Shown: in pieces, positions 1 through 13,605 of the stretch
How the letters are laid out: every line of letters starts with the position of its first letter
How positions within the stretch are numbered: the first letter of the stretch is position 1
From: Lineus longissimus
Lineage: Eukaryota > Nemertea > Pilidiophora > Heteronemertea > Lineidae
Reading direction: 5' to 3'
DNA: 64,000 bases
Assembly: GCF_910592395.1 (NCBI RefSeq)
Contig: NC_088315.1
Coordinates: forward strand, 994,501 to 1,058,500
Notes under the pieces: generated by a model
Databases searched by the model: none
Seen by the model: the letters and a program-made list of their open reading frames with translations, nothing else
What the model was told of the DNA's origin: nothing
Made by a program: the position numbers and the translations under genes

Positions 1-500
1 AATGTCTGATCACGTCCAATGCTTTTTGGAAGTGAAGAGGTGATGACGGGGCATGTACGAATTTGATTTGGATCAAACGTAGTTAGGATGTACTGTGTGA
101 TAGCCCTGACACTGTAACTCTTGCTTTATTCTATATCAAAATTATTTCATTCGTTGATATTGCAACTTACCAGATCAAAGTGGTAAGACGCATCGGTCAA
201 TGGTCGTCCAACCCCCACTGGGGGATAACAGACCTCATCCATATTGAATTTTCATTAGGGAAGGTGGAACACGAATTGATTTCATCACACCTCGCAAACC
301 ATAAAACAATACTGCAAATAACTTGATTACGTCATTTAGGGTCGAGCCAAACGAGCCGCGGTGCGAGTCTTTCATCTTAATGCATATAGAGCCGTCGTTT
401 TGGCCGGGAATGCTCATCTAGCTCTGATGGAATCACCCAAGGTGTGACTGGGCACCTTAATGTTGGAGGAAAGTAACGGTCGCGGAGATGGCTCCGTTCC
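1..500. other. Left edge, no gene seen
   Basis: No reading frame here looks like a conserved exon: the open frames are under 65 codons and have atypical composition. No repeat or RNA gene was recognised. Confidence 0.5.
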
Positions 501-835
501 CATGGGATGGTATCGTCAATTTACTGATACAAGTCCATTCCATTACAATTCCTGCCAAGATGGCCTTAGGCTTGGGAATTTCCTGTGAGCTTTGGAAGGA
601 ACACCAGAGGCAAGCGGGGGATCTCGACCGTGGGTGGTATGTATTAGACTTTAACGGACATAAGAGACAATTCGCAACGGGACAAGGCATGTATCCCAAT
701 TAACTGATACAAGTCAATTCCATTACCATGCCAATCAAGATGGCCTTGGGGGTAGTCACTGTTAAGCTTACAGAGGAAAACAACAGACAAGCGGGGAAAC
801 TCAACCAAAGGTCTAGAATCTGAGCGGTTGGATGG
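500..835. repeat. Diverged two-copy tandem repeat, period about 180 bp
   Basis: The segment starting near 523 (ACTGATACAAGTC) recurs near 703 with the same order of sub-blocks: a CATTCCATTAC block, an AAGATGGCCTT block, then ACAAGCGGGG-like and CTCAACC/CTCGACC blocks. Substitutions and small indels separate the copies, so this is an old duplication. The open frames crossing it differ between copies and show no conserved protein, so it is read as non-coding. Confidence 0.6.
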
Positions 836-3800
836 TGGAACTGGAATGACAAATGATTTAGAAAACACTGGTTTGTTCATATGTATATTTGAATCATTTC
901 CCGATAGATCTCATCAATCACTGGAGTATCATTCCTTATCGGAAGCTGCGAGGAATCGTGATCGGCATTTGGTATTTGCCTTTATTTCACCAGCTTTACC
1001 TATCTTTACCTCCGTTGATGGTAGTGGTGAGTGCCAGCGAGAAGCGATGGTTTCCCAATTAGTCAATACAGCTAAAATTCGTCTCTCGCGTTAAAACTAC
1101 TCATTCATCTCGATGGCATGTGTGCACTCTATCAACGAAGGCTTTCTGGAACGAGATCAGACTAAAGTTGTTTCAACCCTTCGGAGCTCTCTTTGTACCA
1201 CTTGTTGAAGGATTGACACTGAACTCTGAGGAGGAGATAAGATGCCAAGAGGTAAACCCTTTAAGATTCTCAGATGGTATCAGTTACATTACTTAAAGAG
1301 GTTGAATAGCGCCTCCAGAAGCAAGCAACAGCGCCACCCGTAGCAGAAATAAGAACTGCTTAGTGACGTCATGGTTTCCATATACGGCATCTCATTTGCA
1401 TATTTTTACAACCTTATTTACTACGAGTTAGGAATATATGCCAGTAGCACGTGGATCATGCCGGGCGGCGCTGTCAGGTGTTTCCACTATGGGTTACATA
1501 ATCGGCTACAAAGAGGCCAGTGTTCTAGTAAATGAAGTTAGCAATGATAGCGAAAGAATGTTAGTGTATGTTACGCAGTCAATAGCGATAGTAGTGAGTT
1601 GGAGAGAGGAGAAAATGGAAAATGGAGAGAATAGTAGTATGGATTTCGAGTCCCAAGAAGAAACTTTGCAAAGTTTTCATCAAACTGATAATCATATTCC
1701 TTCCTTCTCTGTCTCCAACAATTAAAAGTTGCTGCCGTCAACCTGATGCGTTTATCCGCGAGCGAATCGACGAGACGAAGCATTTTTCAAGCATCCGAAT
1801 GGTACCTTACAGATCCGCAAGGGGCGCGTTACCGAAAATGTTGCAAAAATCAATAACGTGATCGTAAAGATTGTCATATTTTTCAAAATGAGAGTATGTA
1901 AATGATACGCAGACGGTAAACCAATGAAAGGCCAGTATCTATTGAACCTTACAAGTGATTTGGGGGCCTTGAAACTCCTTATATTTATCAATGAAACCTT
2001 ATTCCCGCCTAAGGTTTTGACCGGGCCGTCCAAAACTCCCCATTTTTTGGCGGGCCATTCCCTTTAACGCTACTTCATTCATTGTGAAGTTATCTTCACA
2101 CGTGATACGACTTTTGTATCACCCTAATAGAGATTAAACAATTGTTCAATTGTTTAAACATTGCCATGTGTACTGCGTGGATAATTCTGACAATCTGACA
2201 TCAGTAGAGGGAAGATATTTCCGGAGAAGATTGAAGTTGTATGCACTTATACTTTCTGGATCGAATACCAAAAGCAAAACGAGACCGCAATATCAGTCCC
2301 CCGTGTACAGTTTAAGCTGAATGTCCAAAGGAATTGGTATGATCGTTTAGCTGCTACAGCAATCGACCTTGAAAACAAAGACAAGTACTGAGTCACTATC
2401 AATCCTTTAACAAAGTAGCCTAATGGCCGAATCATGGCCGAACTTTCACTGACCAAGCAGATGATCGTGATCGGCATATTGCACCCACCATACGACTCCA
2501 AAGGAATGTTGAACTGTTTGAATCTCTGGCCTCAGTGTTTGTACTATCTAATGGATCGGAAGAGGAAACGAGACACATGAGGCATCTTGGGACTAAGAAA
2601 GCCACTTTATGCTGATAAATGGTTGGTTAAGTAAAAAAGCACGCGAACTCTGCATCTGGTGTTCTCACCTTGGCAGCGCTTGATGAGGGAAAGGTTGCAG
2701 TGGCAGTGGGCGTTGTAGAGGATGCTCTAGTGTACTGCAGTGATTGACTTTGAGCAGGATGGTGTACTCTTTGATCAAGATGGCACTGGCTGATGCACTG
2801 GCCCTCCTCCGTCAAGTTGTGATTCTTGCCGCTGCACACTTATCGTTGTGCAGCTAAGTGGCGCTGGCCCAGGTCAAAGAAGAGATGAAAACCTGCGAAC
2901 TGGGGGCTTCCTCTACTCTTTGCGAATGATCCTATTAGGGTTCTTTTCGGAACATGCATCATGACAGGTTTACTTGTCTTGCGCCATTATTTACTAAGTA
3001 AATTAAGTAAAAAGTCCCCTGGCTTGAACGTACTTCTGATTAAGACAGTATACATGTACGCCGGGCGATACATACTAGCTATGGTAATTACAGCGCTCTA
3101 TACTTGAACAGCTCTTCACCCAATTGATTGGCCGATGAGAAAATCAGATTGGGCTATGACTTATTTATCGAGTAATTCCATTGCGAGTTCAATCAACTGG
3201 TGAAGGATCCCTATCCACAATGATAACACGGACGCATCAGGAACGCTAGCATATCAAAACTGGTACGCATGTCAAAGAGGTGAGAAAGGTTTTATGAACT
3301 CAGCTGCATGATATCAATAATAGAAAGCGTTTTTTCTTCGGTCAACATTGATTGAAGCTTATATTTTGAAATGATGGTCTGCCTGTACAAGTCACTGGGT
3401 CGTATGTGTAGTTTGTATGTAACGCGAAGTCTTCTACACGAACTAAATTGGGTATTAGGAACAAATAGTTTTGAGAGCAAAGGTTCATCCTTGTGACATC
3501 TATTTGCAGTCGATTAATGTGCTTGTGATTTCGTTGTTGGTATGTTGAAATAAACGAGTTGTGAGGCCATAATCACTTGGAAAGGAGTTGGGAATAGCCT
3601 AAGAACACTCAAGAGAACCAACACACTCAGACCACGACATCTGATCCATAAAATGACATATCTTTGTTTCGTCATATTCTAGCCTTTTCATACCGAATCC
3701 ACTCTGTTTGTGATATTGAAGACAGCCCTCCCTGCCAATAGAAGATGTTTCATATCAGCTTACCCTTTGTTTAAATGCCGAGGCGGGGACATGTCTGCTG

Positions 3801-5220
3801 ACTTCCCCTGCCCTTTCATATTAAGGTTTGAAGGAAAAGCAATGGATCAGAAACTGCGTGACCTTTACTTTGCTTTCTTTTTATCGGCTAAAATCAACCT
3901 GCTATTTGGCAGAGTTGGAGTCTGTCGAATGTCATAATCACGTTATAGTGCAACTGGTTATATCACGGACTACCATTTTTAAAGCAGTGCAGCCAGAAAA
4001 TCAAATATTTCCTTATACGGCCTTCGAAAACCTTGCAACAAGTTTACATTCTTCACGTTCATAGAAAGCGAACTCAACTGATGACTCAAGAAAATTCAAC
4101 TCTGAAAGATGAAAAAATGTCCAAATGTCCAAATACTTTTTTCACTTGTTTTTTTTCTGCTCAAACCAGTATAAAATACGAGAGCCTTTGAAGTACCAAA
4201 CAGATTCAGAGAGCTTTGAGCTCGTCACAAGGGTGCTCCATCATCGATCCGCGCCTCTCCTAACCATTGTGTTGCTAGGCTTGCCGCATGGGCGCTAACC
4301 GCGGCGCTCCTTCCAAAGTGACTGATCCATCAATGTATCTCTCGAAATGCTGACAGCACCATTGACATGACCTAAGTCATACTCAGCAGAGTCCTCTATT
4401 GACTGGCAGGAAAGATGTCAGGATAGGGTTCTGAGGGAAACAGCAGGTGGCAGGCCGATGATTACATACATCTTCATAGATTTTACTACTAATACTTGAC
4501 ATCAAAGCATTACGCACAGTCTATGGGAATCCTTGAAATGCCCCCTTCGTGCACAGTGACACGCCCTGCTACCTCCTCGGCGCATCGATCCAGAGACGGA
4601 AGACATCGATTTCTGTTGAAGTGAGCACTTTACGTCCCGGCAGACCTAATGGCGGAAAGTCATTGGGCACTTATACCAGCTTGGAATGCTGGCTAACGTG
4701 GTTATCAAGGGGAATTTCTGTTTTGAGGAGAAGCAACTGGTTGGCTGACACTTGAGGGTGAAATACATTGAGCTGTAATGCATCGACTGTTAAGGGAACG
4801 ATAGCTAGACCCACAACAGTACTCTGAGAGACAGAAAATAAAAAGGCCGAACAATAATGCATTTACAGCTAAGGGGAATGAGAGTAAGACCAAAGACACG
4901 AAGGAGTTAATTTTCTCATCTGGACGGGAAGTATCAATCCGATTTCTTGAAAGTCTTAGTTTTACGACCAAAGATACTGGAGTGGGACTGGGAATAGTAG
5001 CAACAGAGTGCCCCTAGCTGTGGTTACAGGGATCACACCACTCTTCACACTTGCTGCAGGGACAACGAACAACAACGACACAGCTATTGCGTGATGTGAT
5101 CGCGTGACAAGACCATGTGACGAGATTTGACAAATCCACAATGGTGTAAGTTGCATTCTTGTGAAAGTAATAAGTCCGTGAAGGCGTTTAGGCTGCATGT
5201 CAGTGACAGGCGTTGACGCT
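836..5220. other. Gene-poor stretch, nothing recognised
   Basis: About 4.4 kb with only short unrelated open frames, no paired splice signals around conserved peptide and no clear repeat. A distant lineage-specific exon cannot be excluded by eye. Confidence 0.4.
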
Positions 5221-5300
5221 TGATCCTAGACAGGTTGGCTACGGTGCTTGTTCAAATCAATGATCCTAGACAGGTTGGCCACGGTGCTTGCTCAAATCAA
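5221..5300. repeat. 40-bp tandem duplication, two copies
   Basis: The unit beginning TGATCCTAGACAGGTTGG is present twice head to tail with two mismatches. The near identity suggests recent slippage or duplication. No coding frame spans it. Confidence 0.85.
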
Positions 5301-8300
5301 TGAATATGTTTGTTTGACAAGGTCTGGCGCCAGGGACCTTGTCAAATGAAAGCAAAGATGTATGGTGTTTAATATTTCATATCCTGTATTGTGCATACGT
5401 GGTTGATATCAAAGTTGTGCCACAGAGGATGGGCATATGACTTACAGTCCTGCACAACAAATAAAACAGACTTCTAGGAGTTATCTAGAAAGCCATGGAT
5501 GTGTTTGAACGACGCCTTTCATGTAGTCCAGTGTTTCAGATTAGAATGTAACAAACTCTAGCACCACAACCTGTGACTGGTGACATCTTTGAAACTATAT
5601 ACCGACGGATATAAACCTGATATGTGCTCCTCTGCCCTCTACCATTTCGACCAGTCACTCAGAATATATACTGCAAAAAAGATATCTCATATCCACCATC
5701 GGAAAACCCATCTACGCTAACTGCATGATCATAGCCTAGATCACTAGGTAGTGGAAGTGAGCTCACTGCTCCGTCAGAAATATTGGTGTTAAAGACACTA
5801 TCAATATATGTAACTACACCAGTAAAGACCAATGTGCCATTGGCATATTTCCTTTTCATTACTGAGTCACCTGCTACCAATCACAGATTGATGTAACGAC
5901 CCAGAGGAGGGCATTTCGATAAAACGACCCAATATCTATCAATCTATCATCTGATACTGTTTCAGGCTCGTGAATTTTTTCGAATTCAACACAAAATAAT
6001 TTTTATCAGCTGATGTGATGAAATGGTTCCTTTTTGGCGAACACGACTTCCTTCAATCGATAAATCTCTAAGGCCTCAGGATCGATCCTATCAGTGAGAC
6101 CAGTCGCTGTTGCCAGAAACCCAGTTTGGTACGGAGGCACGGTGTTGTGTACCGGATAGTCTTTCTGTGTTTTCTTTTCTTTTGTAGATATCAACAATCA
6201 TGTCGGAAGCTAAGAAGAAGAAAAGACCCTAGGCGTAAAAAAATGGACAAAACGAGCATCCATTCGTTTTTCAAGAAACCTCGACAACAGCCGGTTAAAA
6301 GCCAATATCGGAAGAAAAACATACCCTGTCATGTTAACCAGGCTTTGGTGGATTCACTTGCCGGTAACCAATATTGCAAGGGCTCATGTCGATATGCAGA
6401 CAATGATGCTTGGCAGTTGTTTTCATTTCATAACCTCAGATTCAATTTACTTCGTGCGCTGTTGATGCAATTTGAACTGAGGATAAACATGCGTTGATTG
6501 CATGTTTAACATGTTGAATCACAGAGAGCGGAGCATGCATCCAATGACGCATGTTGATACATCTATTTTTTTCTCTAACCAGGTTTAACGTGTGACTTAG
6601 GTTAAATTGCCTTTGGTCTGATTCATCGCCGAGGGTTTTGCATTGAAGAGACAACGTGATGCACCGACTATTTTTCTCCCGACACGAGTTGCATCACAGG
6701 CACTCCATATACCTACAACGAACTAGAGACCATATAATACTGCAACGTCCCAAGGCTGCATCGGGGTCAAAGCAACCTGGTCAATGGTGTGGTTCAGTCA
6801 AGCAAGGCTGACTACTCCAGTTCCGGCTCTAATAGAGCTGCGACCTGGTATTGGAATCCGAATTGCCGAATTATGTACGGGGAACGGCCATTGATTTGAA
6901 AATCGATGGAGGGGAATGAACTGACGTATTCATGGTATAAGAAGATGGCCACAAAATGCAGAGGGATTGCTGTCTGTCTCTTTACTGCCAAACATGACAG
7001 AAGCAAGACGCATTCTGGTACGAAGCATCCAAGGTCACCTGTCGCATACTGTCAAAGAACTTCATGCGAAGGAAATTATCGCAGTAATTTATATGTCAAT
7101 TGTCATCATGTGAAATATTAAACAGCAATCAATCAGGGAATAATAGAACAACAATTAGCCGGTGCGTTTAGTTTAAATGAAGCTGCACGGTGAGTAGAGG
7201 GCAAACCTGTTACTCTAAACCTCCAATCACAATGGAATGGTGATTGGCAATTATTGGCCGGTTTCCTGTGATTTACGATATCTAACGTAAAATAATCAAA
7301 GGCTTTTGTATACAACTTGGTGATATACTGCCCGTAAATCATGATATCAAAACATTTTGGCTTGATATGTCACCTCGAATGACAACAACAAGGAGGTATT
7401 TGTTTGGGGCAGATTGAAAGCGGCATGGAGGGGATCGGTTTTTTAGCTCTGATGCTCCTTCTTTTGCTTCCCTTTCAGTGACAGTGATCAGTTTAACCTA
7501 TTTCCAGTTTTTTTACTTGAAAAACCTGTACCAACTTGCATGCATACTTACTTACTCTCTTTCCGACTAGCTCCGCAACTACGTACAAACTGGTGTTTTC
7601 TGTTAGATTTTTGACACCGAAAGTAATAGCCATTCTCAGCCTAATAATCTATCAGTCTATGTCAACATAAGCAATGTTTTACCAAGGCCAACCAGTACCG
7701 GTAAATGCCGGTATATCTCTCTTCATATACGTGCATCTCATTTAGACCCAATCGGGATAAATTTGTCTGGCAGCGTTATCGCCCGCTATGTCAGTGTAAC
7801 GCCAACTAGTATGTCTTGTTTTGGTTCCTCGGAGGACATTTATCACTGTTCCATGAATAAATTAGTCTCTTGCATAGTCTTTACCAGCGCTAATCGCCAC
7901 TGAAGCTCGGCACTGCTTCATGAATATGCATGTACAGTCGTACTCATGAAAAAAAAACGAGAAGAAAACGACAGTCTTAAACTGTAGTCGGTTTTTCTCC
8001 TCGCTGGTTTGTGAAAGCCGTGGTACATCAGACAGTAACCCACTTGACAGCAATTTAAGACCTTTCCTCATGGATGGTGCTGAAAGGAGGGGACCATAAT
8101 GATATTTGTTGCTTGAATTACATCAAAAAAGACATTACGGTGGTATTGTAGAGTAAAGGAATGTGTCCTTATGGGACCGACTGTACATCACTATACTCAT
8201 TCTCGTATCGCCGTAAGCCCTAGAGGATTGTCTATTTCTGATTTTATAATTGTTCTTTAAGAGATAATTACAATAACTCCCGTAATTGATAAAATTTGAT

Positions 8301-11300
8301 TTCTAATTACAGGTATTTGACTGGAGGCTTTACTGGATACGCACGTTGGAGTGGTCCACGTCTTCTTTACAGTCTGTCCCGGGTGAAGGACAACTTACTG
8401 CTTTTTTTATTTCAAGTCAGTATATTCCTGCAAGAGGTGGCTAACGGGCTATATGGTGCCAGATATTCATCATCGAACTGACTTAACAGCTTCCGGAGGT
8501 ACAATCAGAAATATTTTTAAGTAGTCACCAAAGGTGCGACCAATAATGTTTTTCAAATATCTCTTCGACCAATAAAGGTAGGTTGGTTGGTTGGTAACGA
8601 AATAAAGGCATGGCTTGTGCATTTCCTGACCCCAGAGCTCAGCTATGTCACATTACAGGACATCATAGCGTGTCGTTCTGCCGGGGTCGCCTGGTCACTA
8701 TCATACATCCATGGCATGTCACTGGATCTCTCTCCGAATCCATTTAGCCATATCGGATTCTCGTTATCTAGCTCGCCCCTGGCAGGCGGAATGGTATCTA
8801 GTCGAATTTGAAACACAACAACCACGAGATCCGACTGTTATCCCTTTTCTACCAGAGGCGAAGACAGGTCCCTGGACACTGAAGCTTTGAAGGATAGCCC
8901 TACAGAAAATCGATGGAATATGGTTTGTATATATAGATACGATGATGGTAAATTTCGATGAATGTCGAACAAGCGGCGAAGCGCATCTAAAAGACACTCA
9001 AATCGGCGAAGATGTTTTGGAGGCGCTTGTAGACGCTTGGAAATCAAGAGTGGCTGTATATTGTGCGGAGTTTGGGTTCAGCACTACAATCTCCTTCCTT
9101 CTCTTCCATCTCCTCCTCTTCCGTGATTGCTCTTTTGCGCGTTTGGTACGTGCCACTACGGGTGGGTACCAATTACACAGGGGTACCATCTAAAATGACC
9201 TTTCCAGAAGATTGAGGATATCGACAGCTTTACCGGGTTAAGGCATGGTGTATATGTCACGTTCCATCCGAGGAATGCTGTATGTTCCAACCCGTTTTGT
9301 AATGTATTCCTTCCGAGTTGATCGTCTGTCACCATCGTTCATCGAGTTCGTGCAACTGCATACTGTTCAACCTCTTATGGAAGCAGCGAGGTGGACTGCA
9401 CTGGCAGCTATGATCGTATAAGTATTTGAAGAAAATTGCAGAAGGAATGGGTGGCTGTAATTTCAAGAGATGATCGCAGCAGTTTTCGAATATTCTACTG
9501 ATACATAGCTATTTCGCACATATCATTATATATAAGGGTGGGGTAAGTTAGAACAAGAGTGATTCGGTTAAAATTGAATTCATACGTAAGAATAAAAAAA
9601 CCTGTTCATGCCATTTGCCAAGGGTGTCTTTGGTTGTTAAGATGCACTTTGCCGTGGAAATCATTTGTGATACTAATTTCCTTTGAAAGATCGAAGCCAA
9701 ATCATAGTTAATGACCAGTAAAAGCCGCCTCGAAATGCACTAAAATTGCATTTAAACGTTAAAAGATCAAACAACATTGTTTAATGACTGGTAATTTTGG
9801 TTTGAAGTGCCTCTATTATGCCTCACCTCTGGGCCAAGGGGAAACGGCAGACTTTGTAATGCTCAGCCGTCGCTGAAGCAGATGGTGACAGGTTTCAGCT
9901 ACTCATTTGTTGCAGAATCACCCTCAACGATTCTGATCTATTTAAAAGGGGATAACGGAAGCGATTGGGCGGTTTCAAGTCAGAATCTATAAGGAAATTG
10001 CCACACTCCCAGAAAGAACGGTTTTTGAGCTTTTGAAAATCCTTTAAAAGTTTACGGCAAACACATAATATTATATGCAACCCGAAGGTTGATTTGATGG
10101 TTATGTTGGTAAGAGACTGCTGTGCGACACGGTTAACGCTTGAGGTTTAAATGCTGTGAACGATATTTGGCATTCTCCCCTGAGAAGAGGTAAACTCAAG
10201 ACCTGGGGGTTAGTACTATCACCGAACAACCATTTCAATTTCAAAAATGCTTCTACTCCGAGCAGTGTTCCTGAATGATTATCCTTAAGTGAGCACTGAT
10301 GTAGCCTTGCCCCGACAGGATTCGATGCACCGACAAGATAAAACCTTTAAATTTAATTGTTTTCCAAGTTCTTAAGATAATTATGTTAGTAGCAGTCAGG
10401 GAGTTTGTACCGGCAACCACACTCCCAGGAACTATAATTCACTTGTTTAAATGGAACGAGATCAGAGGTGAAAAGCAAAAGTGAAACCCTAGTAGAAACA
10501 GAGAAGACTGATCCACTATTTACTGGTTTATTGACATGTAAACGGCTAGCATCAAGGTGGACTTGTCAACAACCACATCCCCAATAGCCTGTTAGCTCCA
10601 ACGAGCGCTTTTGCTCTCTGCCAAAAATGACTCGGAATCTGCACTTCGTCAATCGGCGTTATTACCTCATTTGCGCTGGGACAAATTGATAGTTCTCCTT
10701 ACAACGCTATTTATCACGAACATTGCCTGGACCATGAGGCAGACTACTGTGAATATTGCCAGTCTGGTAGCTACTGGTCAATAGTGTAGGAAAGTGGCAA
10801 CAGTCAAAACATTTTGTTATCGCTCTTTCCATTTCACATAGTAATTTACCGCACGGTAAACCTGTGAGCCATTCACTTTGGTACATGTAGGAAGCAGAAT
10901 CCTCAACCAATCCATCCGATAAGAGAGGACTGCGCAGTCTGGTCAGTCAGGTCTAAATGTCGAATATAGCCGTATACACTAATATTTTCAAGTCGTGAGG
11001 CCAAGCATTATGAGGACCGAGAGAAAGCAAGGAAATGGCAATGTGTTTTATTATTAAAGTACTCTGGTTGTGATGCTGGTTCGATTAGAGGCCTTCTCAG
11101 CTGTTGAGTGACAAAACGTCATCCCTATACATTCTCTTTAACTGCATGCTGGCCATTTGCATCCGTCACTCAGTGTTCCGTTCCCGCCTCATTAACCACT
11201 AATCCTGTACCAAAGCGAGATCTGTCCAGATGAACAGTCCATGTATTCCTGCCTCGTGTTTTTGTCTCTTGTAAAGATTACTCAACGGGGCTATTTCCCA

Positions 11301-12682
11301 TTCGCCACGGGATGATTAATCACTTAGTTTTAGATTGTTCCCGGGAGTCGGATGGACTATCTCCTCGTCAACCAGTGGCATTCTTTTCTCGGCTCCTCTT
11401 GGAAAGCGCTAGAGGACAAATGGATGGGATACTGAGTGGTATTAGGCAAAATGGAACGTCTTCAGAGAAGCGATTGTGATTTTTTTATTTCTGTACTTGC
11501 GACAGATGAGCTTTTTTGAAGGAATGTTTAGGTCATATGGAAACGATGCGGATAAGCTTGCACATTACGACAAATGAATAGGGCAGAAAGATCATACGGT
11601 ATTATATCATACGTAGCCAAGCCACTTTTAATGTGATAGGCTGGTTTTTCGGAAAATTTTTCACGTAGAAGTACACAACATCCGCATCTCAGCCAGGAAA
11701 ATCTAGCAAATGAGCGTTTCAATAATTCATAAAATCGTAGTATATTCACGGTAAACGTTTAACATATCGCTATGGAAATGCCTGCTTCTCTTAAATTTGA
11801 TGAATGGCTGGCTTAATGTCCTTCAGTGAAAAATGATTACTTTCAATTTTATGCGATCTTTGTGCGCGGATACGATAAAATGTTCAGGCATGGTTGAAGA
11901 GAGTGTGGATTTGCACTGATATGAAAACCGGCTCCAGACACACTCTCTGTCACGTATTGCGATCTTTATCAGCAAGCCATGTGGAGGGATGGCGTGCAGC
12001 TATGGAGAAAGTGTATCGAACTCAAACGATACTTCGAAGGTAAAGGTAGATTTCCGATCAAAGAGAATGTTATCGGGAAGTAGGCAGAGTCCTGGGAAAG
12101 CCTGCACTGTTGTTCCGACAGACACCATCTCATCACATTTCCGAAATAAAACTGACCAAAACGAACCCCAAACGAACCCCTTCTTACTGGCTCTGCTCGC
12201 TCCAAAATACAACAACAGGAATGCACAATTTTGAACTTCTGATTGAGCAATCCAACGGAACAAAGCCCAAATTTTGCTTTCAGAAATCCCTGAAGTGATT
12301 GATCACCATCTGTAAGCAGAGGGTGATTTATTTCCAAAAATGGGAAAATAACGACTATTAGGACTGTGGAATTTTATCGAACTGTTGCGGGTCGATATTT
12401 AAATGAACACAAAATATTGGAGATATCGTTACCGGTTGATTGGGAGACACCGCTGATTGCATTATGGGCTCAGCTGACTCGGCTTTAACTCCTTTAGGAA
12501 GTTCAGGAACAACTCATGTCGGCCTACATCAGGGAATCACGCCACCATTGTCAATTTAAAACGAACAAAGGACAAACTGGGATGGATTTCGGGTGAGGGT
12601 GGAACTACAAAATTGAGTTGTATATTGGAGCGACTGGAATGGCATGTTAGTGCAGAATGCCCCCCATCACCGCACACCTTAA
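5301..12682. other. Gene-poor stretch, no supported gene
   Basis: About 7.4 kb of unique-looking sequence with short scattered open frames. The only peptide with a recognisable motif is the small frame at 6243-6497, listed separately. No tRNA, rRNA, LTR or reverse-transcriptase signature was seen. Confidence 0.4.
6243..6497 (+). CDS. Short open frame with a PIP-box-like N-terminus (doubtful)
   Basis: From the ATG at 6243 the frame encodes about 84 residues and begins MDKTSIHSFFKKP. The pattern I-x-x-F-F followed by basic residues resembles a PCNA-binding PIP box, though the usual leading Gln is Lys here. Similar SFFKP starts occur in hAT and ZMYM/TTF-type transposase proteins, so it could be a first-exon remnant of such an element. 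The rest of the peptide shows no zinc-finger pattern, and no splice context was established. It may be a chance open frame. Confidence 0.2.
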   Translation: MDKTSIHSFFKKPRQQPVKSQYRKKNIPCHVNQALVDSLAGNQYCKGSCRYADNDAWQLFSFHNLRFNLLRALLMQFELRINMR

Positions 12683-12805
12683 ACTTATACACGCACCACT
12701 TGTATACAGATAGGGCTCGAGCTACTGACTATTTGAGTTGATTGGCCTTAGAATTAGGAACTACATGTAGATATAATTGGACCAACAGTGAATATACGTC
12801 AACGA
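12683..12805 (+). repeat. Direct repeat, copy 1, outside the palindrome
   Basis: This block contains TTGTATACAGATAGGGCTCGAG, split here as TTGTATACAGATAGGG plus CTCGAG, and ends in GTCAACG. It is repeated in the same orientation at 13857-13972. Copy 1 ends about 2 bp before the left boundary of the large palindromic element. Confidence 0.75.
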
Positions 12806-13152
12806 CTGGCGAACCCCTTTAACGATCCAGGCACCAGTGGTTTTCAATATCCTCCGCCTTTCGATATGACGAAGGAGTATAAAAAGCCTGAAGCTCAGGA
12901 TACCCTTTGACTAATCCTGATTGGAGAAGTCACGGTCTGACACTAATACTTTTTTGCCCAAATGTATCCTCGAAGATACCATATGCCGATTCGAACGATC
13001 CTCGGTAGTACTCGAACGCCCGGACTCAGTATGTGAAAAGTTTGAAAAGTTTGGGTGCGGGGTATGATAATGATAATAAAAGATGAAAATGTTCACATCT
13101 GCACATGGATGATTAGATAACAAGGTAAAGAAGAAGAAAAAAAGAGAAAACG

Positions 13153-13230
13153 GCGCCAGATTCACCGGGAGTCGAACCCGTGACCACCCGATCCACAGTC
13201 AAACACTCTTAGCACTGAGCTGTCAAGGCT
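13153..13230 (-). mobile_element. tRNA-like SINE head in the left inverted arm
   Basis: On the minus strand there is an A-box-like CAGCTCAGTGCTAAGAG and a strong B-box-like GGGTTCGACTCCCG, with spacing like a tRNA gene. The expected 7-bp acceptor stem does not pair, so it is read as a tRNA-derived SINE head, not a working tRNA. It is the mirror of the copy at 17164-17241. The downstream tail is an ATTATC-type simple repeat. Confidence 0.6.
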
Positions 13231-13605
13231 TTCATGCTGAAATGGAGACTTTATTCGCCTCTTATATGCGGTATGCAAACGAGCGCGCCGCAATTGTGAC
13301 AAGTTCGCGCAGGTGGCAAGGTGATTTGCCGAAATAGATCCAAGTAATCGTATATTTCGATAGTTGTAAAGATTTTTCTCAACATATCGTATGTATATAC
13401 CTCAGTGATATAAAAGATTATCATTGCATTTGATTTAACTTTTGAATGGCCTTTTTTTAAGTTTTTAAAAGTCGAGGTCAGCGGGGTCAGAAATAGGTAA
13501 AGAACTAGTTGTTGGCGCCGATGATGTCAGCAATATGACCAATTTCTGCCCCACCCGTGAGATTTGCTCTCGTCACGTAATGAGCACATTGAACTGCTAG
13601 TGAAG

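Noticed and set aside
11969-12337. 122-codon minus-strand frame with overlapping plus-strand frames
   Set aside because: Overlapping frames on both strands without conserved motifs suggest chance openness.
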